Origin: Flectobacillus sp. BAB-3569
GTDB taxonomy: Bacteria; Bacteroidota; Bacteroidia; Cytophagales; Spirosomataceae
Reading direction: 5' to 3'
Length of the DNA: 64,000 nt
Assembly (NCBI RefSeq): GCF_002270355.1
Contig: NZ_NJFZ01000003.1
Span: 377,511 to 441,510 of the forward strand
In this document: piece after piece, positions 1 through 8,639 of the stretch
How positions within the stretch are numbered: position 1 is the stretch's first letter
Layout of the letters: every line of letters starts with the position of its first letter
The notes under the pieces: model-generated
Database searches by the model: none
Seen by the model: the letters and a program-made list of their open reading frames with translations, nothing else
What the model was told of the DNA's origin: nothing
Position numbers and translations under genes: made by a program

Positions 1-96
1 ATGAACCAGATTTTCAAGACTGATTACTTTACTCAAAAATATGAGGAACAAGCGAGATTAAATATAAGTAGAGAATTGGAAGGGGACAGGGTTTAG
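1..96 (+). CDS. 3' end of an unidentified gene (partial)
   Basis: An open frame runs from the first base to a TAG at 94-96 and would encode 31 hydrophilic residues. An ATG happens to sit at base 1, so this could be a very short gene. More likely it is the tail of a gene starting outside the window. I recognise no family. Confidence 0.3.
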   Translation: MNQIFKTDYFTQKYEEQARLNISRELEGDRV

Positions 97-162
97 GCAA
101 AAAGACAAAAGTAAAGTTTAATTACTAAAGCCTCCTTGCCTAACCCCTATCCCCTAATCAAC

Positions 163-198
163 ACTTTGGCCCTCTGTGCCTTTGTGCCTGTTCCCTCA
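163..198. repeat. Dispersed GCACAAAGG-type intergenic repeat
   Basis: The stretch reads CTGTGCCTTTGTGCCTGTT. It is the reverse complement of the GGCACAAAGGCACAAAG units found at 9.8-10.4 kb and 18.6-18.8 kb. It lies just beyond the 3' end of the hexosaminidase gene, and the other copies also sit at gene 3' ends. Confidence 0.6.
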
Positions 199-204
199 AA
201 AAAA

Positions 205-2448
205 CTACTCCACTACAACCTCATCCACAAAAAGCCATGCTTTATCTCCAGCACCAGTCATATTGGCAGGAATGGTTCCGTAGGCTTGAGCTTTGATTTT
301 GAGAAATTTATATTGTCGATTTCCCAAGAGCATTGGTATGGTCAAAACGCCCTCTTGTGCAGGCACACTTGGGTTGACTGTTGCCAAAGGGGTATAATTT
401 ACTCCATCATTTGAAGCTAAAATACTCACCGCTTTAGGCATCCAAACCCAGCTTGAAGGTTTATGGAAAAAGCGAAGTGTAATTTTTGAAAAGTCTGTCG
501 CCTGATTCCATTTAATCACTCCTTCAAAATCTTGGTCATTCCATCCAAGCCATTCTTCGTCATTGAAGCGACCGTTACCGCCAAAAGTACCGTTGGTTAT
601 AGCGCCGATTCCCCCTCTAAAATAGCGTTTGCTTGGAAGTGTCGTCAGCTCCATTTGTACTCCTGTAGCTTTGTTGATGCTGATGGTACGAGTGATTTCA
701 TCTACCATTCTACCTTTCATGACGGTGGCCGCTTTGATATTGGTAGTCTGCGAAATCAAAATAGGACCCGTGTACAAGTTTGATTGCTGTGTTGGCGTGC
801 TACCGTCGGTGGTGTAATAGATAGGCGCTCCATTGTTATCACACAGCAACGACAAATTAATACGTTGGTTAGCATCTCTTGAAGTTTGTGTTTTGATTTC
901 AAAAAAATGCTTCGCATAATTGACCGAACGATAATCCATACGTGTCAAATAGCTCGATAATCTATCAAGGAAGTTAGCATAATTGCGGTCTTCCTTTTTC
1001 GACCAACCTACTTCCGCCAAGGCTACTCCTCTCGGAAAAGTCATATATTCGGCATGACCTCCAACGGGTACTTGCTCTGTCCAGAGGTTAGCTTGTGGGC
1101 CTAACACATACTTAGATTCTTCTGCTGTTAAGTTTTCTGGAATAGGCTCAAAGCTATAAATTTTTGGAAGATTAATAAATCCTGCAAATGCCAAAGGTTC
1201 GTTTGGATCTTCTGATTGATAATAATCCAAATAGCAATGAGAAGTTGGCGACATAATGGCATTATGCTTCATTTTGGCTGCTTCTCCGCCACTTTCTAGG
1301 CTTCTCCAAGCCATAACCGTTGCATTTGGAGCTAATCCTCCTTCCAAGATTTCATCCCAACCAATCATCTTACGACCGCGACTATTCAGATGTTTTTCAA
1401 GCGTTTTGATAAAATTACTTTGTAATTCATCTACATTCTTTAAGCCTAAATCTTGGGTAGTTTTACGACAAACAGGACATTTATGCCAAGCTACTTTGCT
1501 TGCTTCGTCACCGCCGATATGAATGTATTCACTTGGGAAAATACTAATTACTTCGTCTAAGATATCCGCAATAAATTGGGCTGATTCTGGTTTTGGACAA
1601 AACTCTCCTTGAAACAATAACTGTTTACCCGTACTATCCTGACAAGCATACTGTGGATAAGCAACCAAGGCTGCTTGCGAGTGTCCAGGCACATCTACTT
1701 CAGGAATAATCGTGATAAAACGGTCTTGAGCGTATTTGACCAATTCACGCATTTGTTCCTGTGTATAAAAACCTTCATTAGTTGGCCATTGTGGAGACTT
1801 GGCTGTGTGTAAAAGTGGATATTTTTTACTTTCAAATCTAAAAGCTTGCCCGTCGGTCAAGTGCCAATGAAAACGGTTGATTTTGAGTGCTGCTAATTCA
1901 TCAATATACTTTTTTAAGAAATCAACAGGCATAAAATGACGAGATACATCAAGCATAATTCCACGGTAACCAAAACGTGGTTCATCTTCAATCGTTCCGC
2001 AAGGAATTGTCCACTGGGTATCGTTCGCACGGATTTTCCGTTCTATATCCGTTGGTAAAAGTTGTAATAAACTTTGTACTCCGTAAAAAATCCCTGCGGG
2101 TGTTTTTGCCTTGAGTTGGATACGCTGTGATGTGATACTCAATTTGTATCCTTCAGCCTGAGTCATTTTGTTGTCCAACATCACCTCAATCGGCTTTTTT
2201 CCTTTGGCTTTGCTCACGATAGGCAATGCCAAACCCGCTGCCAAGCGACATTTGTCTTTCAGTGGTTGAAGCGCCACCAATGTTTGTGGATTGTGGGTTT
2301 TGTCTACAATAACTACCTGCTTGTTTAGCTCGAAACTCCCATTTTGAGGAATAATCTTTTGGGGTTGAGGAATAATTGGGTAACGATTTTGCGCTAGTAT
2401 TGTACCCGAACAAAGCAGACACCATAAAAGCAAAAGTTGTTTTTTCAT
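205..2448 (-). CDS. Secreted beta-N-acetylhexosaminidase (GH20)
   Basis: This enzyme releases terminal N-acetylhexosamine residues from chitooligosaccharides or glycoconjugates in the periplasm or outside the cell. The 747-residue product starts with a signal peptide (MKKQLLLLWCLL, ending near ILAQ). A GH20b-type N-terminal domain and a GH20 barrel follow. The barrel carries HIGGDE at about 310-315; Asp314-Glu315 is the catalytic pair of the family, which uses substrate-assisted catalysis. After it come a chitobiase/Hex C-terminal-like module (YYTTDGSTP) and a C-terminal beta-sandwich ending in WLFVDEVVVE. I chose the ATG at 2448 because the frame's upstream extension to 2538 lacks signal-peptide character and contains a promoter-like box. 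The gene is divergent from the SbcC gene. Confidence 0.93.
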   Translation of the reverse strand: MKKQLLLLWCLLCSGTILAQNRYPIIPQPQKIIPQNGSFELNKQVVIVDKTHNPQTLVALQPLKDKCRLAAGLALPIVSKAKGKKPIEVMLDNKMTQAEGYKLSITSQRIQLKAKTPAGIFYGVQSLLQLLPTDIERKIRANDTQWTIPCGTIEDEPRFGYRGIMLDVSRHFMPVDFLKKYIDELAALKINRFHWHLTDGQAFRFESKKYPLLHTAKSPQWPTNEGFYTQEQMRELVKYAQDRFITIIPEVDVPGHSQAALVAYPQYACQDSTGKQLLFQGEFCPKPESAQFIADILDEVISIFPSEYIHIGGDEASKVAWHKCPVCRKTTQDLGLKNVDELQSNFIKTLEKHLNSRGRKMIGWDEILEGGLAPNATVMAWRSLESGGEAAKMKHNAIMSPTSHCYLDYYQSEDPNEPLAFAGFINLPKIYSFEPIPENLTAEESKYVLGPQANLWTEQVPVGGHAEYMTFPRGVALAEVGWSKKEDRNYANFLDRLSSYLTRMDYRSVNYAKHFFEIKTQTSRDANQRINLSLLCDNNGAPIYYTTDGSTPTQQSNLYTGPILISQTTNIKAATVMKGRMVDEITRTISINKATGVQMELTTLPSKRYFRGGIGAITNGTFGGNGRFNDEEWLGWNDQDFEGVIKWNQATDFSKITLRFFHKPSSWVWMPKAVSILASNDGVNYTPLATVNPSVPAQEGVLTIPMLLGNRQYKFLKIKAQAYGTIPANMTGAGDKAWLFVDEVVVE

Positions 2449-2501
2449 ATTGATTTTAATTGAAATTGGGTGGGGTGATGATGACCTGAGTCTATCATTT
2501 T

Positions 2502-2509
2502 CAAAGGTA
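2502..2509 (-). promoter_or_regulatory. Bacteroidota -7 box for the hexosaminidase gene
   Basis: The minus strand reads TACCTTTG, matching TAnnTTTG, about 55 bases before the ATG at 2448. I see no good TTTG -33 partner. Confidence 0.4.
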
Positions 2510-2538
2510 TAAAATGATCTTGGCGCTTTTATACTCAT

Positions 2539-2854
2539 TTGTATAGAACGCCTTCATAAACTAGAATTGTTGTGGTATTACTTACGAAGTACTAATTTGC
2601 ATCGGATTTGTGGATTAAACTAGTGTAAAAACGTCAATAAAGAGTTTAATCTCCTAACTCAGCACTCAACAGTACTAAGGATTTTCAACTATTTCAGATT
2701 TGGGATTTCTGATTTCGGACATAAAGTAAACACCTTTATTTTTTACAAAAAATAGAAGCTTACACTTCCGAAATCCAACATTCGATATCCGAAATAAATG
2801 GTTTTTATAATCCTTCGTGTACTCCTAACTCAGCACTCAAAATTCATCACTTAT
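2539..2854. repeat. Intergenic region with direct repeats
   Basis: The region between the divergent hexosaminidase and sbcC genes holds CTCCTAACTCAGCACTCAA twice, near 2650 and 2821. It also has repeated AAATCC/CCGAAAT strings around 2700-2795. Similar wording recurs near 13.5 and 13.7 kb. I see no gene here. Confidence 0.5.
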
Positions 2855-5800
2855 ATGATTCCTATTAAGTTGTCCATAAAGGGCTTGTATTCATATCGCG
2901 AAACACAGGTCGTTGATTTTACCAAGTTGACCGAAGCATCTATTTTCGGGATTTTTGGGAAAGTTGGCTCTGGTAAATCCTCTATTCTAGAGGCGATTAC
3001 CTTTGCTTTGTATGGCGATACCGAAAGAATGAACAAGTCGGGTGACGACCGAAACTATAATATGATGAACCTGCGCTCGGATGAACTCCTCATTGATTTT
3101 GAGTGTCGTGCGGGCAAAGACAACCACTTGTATCGTTTTACAGTAAAAGGGCGTAGAAATAGCAAGAAGTTTGACGATGTAAAAACTTTTGAAAGAAAAA
3201 CTTATCAATGGATGCCCGAATTATCCGATTGGGCGCCTATTGAAGTCGAAAATGCTGCCGAAAAAATTATAGGTCTTTCTTACGAAAACTTTAAAAGAAC
3301 GATTATTATTCCTCAGGGGCGTTTTCAGGAGTTTATCGAATTGCCTTTGTCGAAACGTACCCAGATGATGAACGAGATATTTCAATTGGAGCGTTTTGAT
3401 TTGGCGGCTAAGGTAAAGGTGTTAAAAGAGACCAATGAAAAACAGCTTGAACATCTAAATGGTAAAATTGCTCAATTAGGACAAAGTACCCACGAACAGT
3501 TAGAAGCCGTAAAAGACCAGATTCAGGCATTACAAACTTTATTGACCCTCAAAACACAAGCACTCAACGACAAAGTAAATGATGAAAAAAGCTTGGATTG
3601 GATAGCCAAACTATTTAAGAGTTTAGAAGAAACCGTAAAGCAACTTCAGATATTAGAGGCGCAAATACCCGATTTTGAAACAAGAGAAAATCGCCTGAAA
3701 GTCTACCAAAAGGTATTGATGCAACTCAAGCCTTTGTTTGCGCAGCAGCAGGCTCGTTTGGCAGAACAACAAAAAGACTCTCTGGCATTTACTCATAAAA
3801 CCGCTGAACAACAGACTTTTTTACAACAAATACAACAGTCACAAGCGAAGCTCGATGAGCTAAAACCTGCTTTTGAACAAAAAGAAAACCTGCTAAAAGA
3901 AGCGGAAGAATGGAGCTGGGCTTTGAAATGGAAACAAGCTACAAGCGAGAAATTGAAGTTGCAAGAGCGTTTGGAAAAAGGCAAATTAGCGGTAGAACAA
4001 CAGCGTAGCAAAATTCAAACTGGACAAACGGAACGTCAACAAATTGAGGAAGATTTACAAAAAATCAAATCCCAACTGGTTGACTTGCACAAACTTTCGC
4101 AAGTGGCTACGTGGTTTGGGCAAAAAAGAAATCTTTTGCAACAAAGGCAACATATTATAGATGCAGGCAAAGAAGCCAAACAAAAGACCGAGGGCTTCGA
4201 ACAACAACTTCAGGCAATTGAGCAAGATGAGGTTTTTCAAGGACAAATTACTCAAGTGCTTGAACCCAATCAGCGAGGTATTTTGGTAGAGCAGCTCAAG
4301 CAGGATTTTCAACAAAAAATAGATTTTCATCAGCAACATATTGCGCAATTCGAAATGCAGAAGGCTTTGCAGGCGTACGCCAACGCCTTGAACGATGACG
4401 AGCCTTGTCCGCTGTGTGGCGCAATTCATCATCCTGATAAACTGACATCTTCGGAGGATTTTTCTCAGAAAATACAAGCAGAAAAGACAAGCCAAAAAGC
4501 TTGGCAAAATCGTTTACAACGAATCGAACAACTCAATGCACAATGGGATGCGATAGAACAAAATATAGCTGTGTGGAATGCTGAACGCAACAAACAGGGT
4601 ATTTTGTACAAGGATATACAGACTAAGATACAGGAGCATGATCAGATTTTTGTATGGTCAGAGTTTTCGAAAGAGGATGAAGAATACCTTCAAAGAGCTT
4701 TTTCTGTTTCAGAACAACAAGTAAAGGAAATAAAAGCTTTTGAAGAAAGACGAAGTGCTCAAGAGCAACAACTGCAAGTTTGGCAAAAGGATTTGGAAGA
4801 AAAGTTTTTGCCAACTTTACAAAAAATAGAAGTTGAAATCTCGGCAAAGGATTCGGAGGTAAATACTACTCAGGCCCAAATACAGCGCCTAGATATGTTG
4901 ACATTGGAAAAAGAAACGGCCGACAGTATTGCCAACCATATTCAAAGACTACAAAATCAATATCAGGATTTAGTCAAAAATGTAGAGCAATTACAAAAAG
5001 ACCTTCAATTGTTGCAAGACAAAAATAATCGTCTCGAAGGTGAAATTGTGGCGTTGAAACAAAATCTAGAACAACATCAAAAGGTAATTCAGGATTTTGA
5101 AAAACAACTTCAATCGGCGATGAACGAAATGGGCTATGTGTCGCAACAAGAAGTAGAGCAGATTTTGGCTTGGAACTTGGCAATCGATACAGAACAAAAA
5201 GCCATTGAAACTTTCAAAGTGCAATGGCAAGCGACCCAACAACATCACAAATCACTATCAGAAGAAACGAAAGGCTTGCGATATGATGTTGAGATACATA
5301 AGCAACTTTTGGCGGATATAGCAACATTACAAAATGAAATAAATACCTTGCAAGCCGAAGCTGGGGCACTCAAAGGACGTCAATTGCAATTGGAACAAGA
5401 TTTGGCTACTCAAGCAAATTTATTGAAGGAAAAAGAAGCTTTGGAGATTCGTCGTGCTGACATAGATACGTTGGCGAAATTGTTTAAAAGTCAAGGTTTT
5501 GTAGGCTTTGTATCTGGTATGTATCTGCAAAACCTTTGTAACCAAGCCAATGAGCGTTTTAGTAAAATGACCCGACAGGCTTTGCAACTCGAAATTTATG
5601 AAACGCGCCCCTCAGAATTTGATTTTAGAGTGAGAGATTTGCTCAATGAGGGCAGAACCAGAGCGGTCAAAACGCTGTCAGGGGGACAAAAATTCCAAGT
5701 AGCGTTGTGTTTAGCACTGGCCTTGGCAGACAATATCCATGCGCAAACACAATCGACCAATAATTTCTTTTTCTTGGATGAAGGTTTTGGGTCGTTGGAT

Positions 5801-5959
5801 AAAGATTCGCTAACAGAAGTTTTTGAAACCTTAAAGTCCTTACGAAAAGAAAACCGCATTGTCGGCGTTATTTCTCACGTAGAAGATTTACAACAAGAAA
5901 TAGAAAGTTATATCACCGTAGAAAACCACCCAGAAATGGGAAGCCAGATTAAGTGTTGA
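2855..5959 (+). CDS. sbcC: SbcC-like exonuclease subunit (Rad50/SMC family ATPase)
   Basis: This is the ATPase subunit of the SbcCD (Mre11-Rad50-like) nuclease, which cuts DNA hairpins and processes double-strand breaks. The 1034-residue protein has Walker A GKVGSGKS at 35-42 and a long Gln/Glu-rich coiled coil. A zinc-hook CPLCG (Cys518, Cys521) lies near the centre. The C-terminal half has the ABC signature LSGGQ and Walker B FFFLDEGFGSLD. I placed the start at the ATG of MIPIKLSIKGL, where homologues begin; 19 upstream in-frame codons overlap an intergenic repeat. No sbcD lies beside it: upstream is a divergent gene and downstream a glycosyltransferase. The partner nuclease must be elsewhere, or this is a stand-alone SMC-like protein. 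Confidence 0.9.
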   Translation: MIPIKLSIKGLYSYRETQVVDFTKLTEASIFGIFGKVGSGKSSILEAITFALYGDTERMNKSGDDRNYNMMNLRSDELLIDFECRAGKDNHLYRFTVKGRRNSKKFDDVKTFERKTYQWMPELSDWAPIEVENAAEKIIGLSYENFKRTIIIPQGRFQEFIELPLSKRTQMMNEIFQLERFDLAAKVKVLKETNEKQLEHLNGKIAQLGQSTHEQLEAVKDQIQALQTLLTLKTQALNDKVNDEKSLDWIAKLFKSLEETVKQLQILEAQIPDFETRENRLKVYQKVLMQLKPLFAQQQARLAEQQKDSLAFTHKTAEQQTFLQQIQQSQAKLDELKPAFEQKENLLKEAEEWSWALKWKQATSEKLKLQERLEKGKLAVEQQRSKIQTGQTERQQIEEDLQKIKSQLVDLHKLSQVATWFGQKRNLLQQRQHIIDAGKEAKQKTEGFEQQLQAIEQDEVFQGQITQVLEPNQRGILVEQLKQDFQQKIDFHQQHIAQFEMQKALQAYANALNDDEPCPLCGAIHHPDKLTSSEDFSQKIQAEKTSQKAWQNRLQRIEQLNAQWDAIEQNIAVWNAERNKQGILYKDIQTKIQEHDQIFVWSEFSKEDEEYLQRAFSVSEQQVKEIKAFEERRSAQEQQLQVWQKDLEEKFLPTLQKIEVEISAKDSEVNTTQAQIQRLDMLTLEKETADSIANHIQRLQNQYQDLVKNVEQLQKDLQLLQDKNNRLEGEIVALKQNLEQHQKVIQDFEKQLQSAMNEMGYVSQQEVEQILAWNLAIDTEQKAIETFKVQWQATQQHHKSLSEETKGLRYDVEIHKQLLADIATLQNEINTLQAEAGALKGRQLQLEQDLATQANLLKEKEALEIRRADIDTLAKLFKSQGFVGFVSGMYLQNLCNQANERFSKMTRQALQLEIYETRPSEFDFRVRDLLNEGRTRAVKTLSGGQKFQVALCLALALADNIHAQTQSTNNFFFLDEGFGSLDKDSLTEVFETLKSLRKENRIVGVISHVEDLQQEIESYITVENHPEMGSQIKC

Positions 5960-6037
5960 GTTTTGAGTTGTGAGTGCTGAGTTTTTAATTCCTCACTCAA
6001 TGAACTCAACACTCAACACTCAAAACTCACAACTCAA
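5958..6037. repeat. GAGTTTTGAGT-type inverted repeat
   Basis: The left half is built of TTGAGTTTTGAGTTGTGAGTG. The right half is its approximate reverse complement (CACTCAAAACTCACAACTCA). The two can fold into one long hairpin between sbcC and the next gene, possibly acting as a transcript end. The same words recur at about 7.55, 9.8, 9.9 and 10.2 kb. Confidence 0.55.
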
Positions 6038-6784
6038 ATGATTTCCGTAACAATACTTACCAAAAATAGCGAAGCGCGGTTGGCGCAGTGTTTGGATGCC
6101 TTGAAGGGATTCGATGAAGTCATTGTGCTTGACAACGGGTCGACCGACCAGACTTTGGCAATTGCTTGCCAATATCCCAATGTATGTGTGCATGAGCATC
6201 CATTTTTGGGCTTTGGTAAGATGCGCAATTTGTCAGTGAGCTTTTGTAAAAATGATTGGATTCTGTGGGTCGATTCAGATGAGGTATTAGACCCGATTTT
6301 GATACAAAACATTCAAAATCTATCGCTCAACCCTAAGCATTTGTATCGTTTTTTACGAAAACAATATTACAATGGCAAATACATCAATGGCGCTGGTTGG
6401 GGCAATGACAAAGTAACACGACTTTTTCATAAAAACAGTACACAGTTTAACGACAAAGATGTTCATGAAGGATTAAATACCAAAGGTTTACAAATTGTAG
6501 ATATTGAAGGAGTTATCCATCACTATTCCTATGAAACAGCAGACCAGCTTTTGGCAAAAATGAACTATTATTCCACTCTTTTTGCGGTGCAAAATCAGCA
6601 CAAAAAAGGGACACATCCTGTGATTGCCTATTTCAAAAAGACCTTTCATTTTTGGAATTACTATTTACTCAAAAAAGGATTTTTGTATGGCTACGAAGGC
6701 TATTTGATTTCGTATTGCAATGCACAAGGCGCATTTTTTAAATACATGAAGCTTTATGAAATGAATCAGAAAGAAAAATCATAA
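6038..6784 (+). CDS. Glycosyltransferase family 2 (WaaE/KdtX-like)
   Basis: This is probably a cytoplasmic, membrane-associated transferase adding a sugar to lipopolysaccharide core or another surface glycan. The 248-residue protein opens with ISVTILTKNSE and has VLDNGSTDQT, the GT-A nucleotide-binding segment. The DXD-type motif lies in WVDSDEVLDP. The short length and these motifs fit the WaaE/KdtX branch, which adds glucose to LPS core in enterobacteria; substrate here is unknown. It begins right after the repeat hairpin and is followed 32 bases later by another GT2 gene, so the two are probably cotranscribed. Confidence 0.85.
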   Translation: MISVTILTKNSEARLAQCLDALKGFDEVIVLDNGSTDQTLAIACQYPNVCVHEHPFLGFGKMRNLSVSFCKNDWILWVDSDEVLDPILIQNIQNLSLNPKHLYRFLRKQYYNGKYINGAGWGNDKVTRLFHKNSTQFNDKDVHEGLNTKGLQIVDIEGVIHHYSYETADQLLAKMNYYSTLFAVQNQHKKGTHPVIAYFKKTFHFWNYYLLKKGFLYGYEGYLISYCNAQGAFFKYMKLYEMNQKEKS

Positions 6785-6816
6785 CTTGCGCCTTTATTTT
6801 TTGCTCTCTTTAAACA

Positions 6817-7542
6817 GTGAACCGAACTACTAAATTGGATGTCGTACATCCGTGCTACAATCCCCACGAAGGTTGGGAAAAGGAGCTTTTACATTATTAT
6901 AAAATATTTGTCTCGCAACTCCCTTCTCAGGTGGAGGTTAAATTGTATTTGGTTGATGATGGTTCTATCAGAGGAGTAACAGGAGCCCATTTGCAATATC
7001 TCCAAGAAAATATCCCTTCTTTCGAGTATGTTACGTATTCCCAAAATAGGGGAAAAGGATTTGCTTTGCGTACTGCTATCGCCAAAACACAAGGCGATTT
7101 GATTATTTATACCGATGCCGATTATCCGTATCGTATGGAAAACGCTTGGGAGATGTTTAGGTTATTGAACGACGAAAATTATGATGTGGTTTTGGGCGTT
7201 CGTGACGACCATTATTATAGTCAATTACCATTTTTGAGAAAAGTATTCTCTTTGTCCTTACGCACGATGAACCATGTTTTTTTCCCATCGATGTTTGTAA
7301 AAGATACCCAATCAGGCTTAAAAGGATTTAATCAAAAAGGGAAAGAAGTGTTTCTCAAAACTCATATCAACTCGTTTTTATTTGATATGGAGTTTGTGGT
7401 ATTGGCGTCACGTCGTAAAGATTTACGACTGGCCAAAATACAAGTACATGTACGCGATGGCATAAGTTTTTCACAAATGAGCTGGAAAACGATTAAACAA
7501 GAACTACTGAGTTTTCAAAATATTTTTAGTCGAAGTAAATAA
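6817..7542 (+). CDS. Glycosyltransferase family 2 (DPM-like)
   Basis: A 241-residue GT-A protein resembling dolichyl/polyprenyl-phosphate sugar transferases. Visible motifs are VHPCYNPHEGW near the start, LVDDGS, NRGKGFALRTAI and the metal-binding TDADYP. No membrane segment is evident, so it may charge a lipid carrier or extend a glycan at the cytoplasmic face. The best start is GTG at 6817, because the first family-conserved residues follow immediately and no upstream ATG is in frame. It lies 32 bases behind the WaaE-like gene. Donor and acceptor are unknown. Confidence 0.82.
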   Translation: MNRTTKLDVVHPCYNPHEGWEKELLHYYKIFVSQLPSQVEVKLYLVDDGSIRGVTGAHLQYLQENIPSFEYVTYSQNRGKGFALRTAIAKTQGDLIIYTDADYPYRMENAWEMFRLLNDENYDVVLGVRDDHYYSQLPFLRKVFSLSLRTMNHVFFPSMFVKDTQSGLKGFNQKGKEVFLKTHINSFLFDMEFVVLASRRKDLRLAKIQVHVRDGISFSQMSWKTIKQELLSFQNIFSRSK

Positions 7543-7620
7543 GAGATAGAAGTGATGAGTTTTGAGTTTGGAGTGATGAGTTTGGAATGATGAGTCGAAC
7601 CGAGTACTGCCCTCACTGCC

Positions 7621-7644
7621 CTTGTTGGAGTTTTCTCCAACAAG
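7621..7644. repeat. Perfect 10-bp hairpin
   Basis: CTTGTTGGAG, loop TTTT, CTCCAACAAG. It lies 80 bases downstream of the GT2 gene within repeat-like intergenic DNA. No clear T tract follows, so a terminator role is only possible. Confidence 0.45.
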
Positions 7645-7768
7645 CATTTGCGTCAGCTACTGAGCAATTATGAGATGATTAACTTATTGGTTTTTAGACA
7701 CTTATGTTCACAATTCATAACTCATAATTCAGCACTAATACGGAATTCTACTAATTTTTTTTATTTTT

Positions 7769-8554
7769 ATGCTAAAAGCAATCTTAACATTTGACGTAGA
7801 AGAGTTTGATGTGCCTTTGGAATACGGTCAACAAATCACGATGGAGGAACAGATAGAGGTTTCGACTCGTGGGACATTGCTTTTGAAGGCATTATTAGAT
7901 AAACATCAAGTAAAAAGTACTATTTTTTGTACAGGACAATATGCACTTTCTCAGCCTGAGTTATTGAAAACTTTGGCCGAAAAACATGAAATTGCTTCGC
8001 ATGGAATGTATCACAGTAGTTTTGATGCTAAAGTTGATTTACCCGCTTCCAAAAAGTTACTTTCTCAAATCACAGGACAGTCTGTTGAAGGATTCCGAAT
8101 GGCGAGGATGATGCCTGTCGAAAATCAGGATATTGCGGATGCTGGATATGTGTATAATGCTTCCTTGAATCCAACTTTTTTGCCAGGACGTTACAACCAT
8201 TTAGATAAACCGAAGCTCCCTTTTGTACAGGATAAACTATGGCAAATTCCTGCCACGGTTACCCCAAACTTGCGTTTCCCGATGTTTTGGTTGAGTTTCA
8301 AAAACTTACCCTTTAGCGTTTACAAAATGTTTTCTACTAGCGCTCTCAATCGCTATGGGATTATTAATTTGTATTTCCACCCTTGGGAGTTTACCGACCT
8401 TTCTGCTTACACCACTATTCCCGCGTATGTGCGTAAGCATTCAGACAGCGTACTTTTACAGCGTTTGGATGACTATATTACTTGGCTAAAAGCGAAAGGA
8501 GTCACCTTCATTACGATGAAGGAATATGTGGAGGAGTTGAAGCAGAAAAAATAA
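7769..8554 (+). CDS. Polysaccharide deacetylase family protein (NodB-like, CE4)
   Basis: This protein is likely a metal-dependent deacetylase acting on an N- or O-acetylated sugar in the glycan made by this locus. The 261 residues begin LTFDVEEFD, where Asp9 would be the motif-1 acid. The motif-2 segment ASHGMYHSSFD supplies the two metal-binding histidines. HPWEF near 210 fits the C-terminal family region. No signal peptide is visible, so it probably acts in the cytoplasm, like the DUF3473/PEP-CTERM-locus deacetylases. It is flanked by glycosyltransferase genes. The exact substrate cannot be read from sequence. Confidence 0.85.
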   Translation: MLKAILTFDVEEFDVPLEYGQQITMEEQIEVSTRGTLLLKALLDKHQVKSTIFCTGQYALSQPELLKTLAEKHEIASHGMYHSSFDAKVDLPASKKLLSQITGQSVEGFRMARMMPVENQDIADAGYVYNASLNPTFLPGRYNHLDKPKLPFVQDKLWQIPATVTPNLRFPMFWLSFKNLPFSVYKMFSTSALNRYGIINLYFHPWEFTDLSAYTTIPAYVRKHSDSVLLQRLDDYITWLKAKGVTFITMKEYVEELKQKK

Positions 8555-8639
8555 AGTATTTGAAAAACGCTCAAGTAAAGCCATTGAATATCTAATAAAA
8601 TTCTCTTTCCAACCGCTAGATACATAGATAGTAATTTTT

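Noticed and set aside
4055..4507. 150-residue minus-strand open frame inside sbcC
   Set aside because: A shadow of the Gln/Lys-rich coiled-coil coding strand, with no recognisable features.
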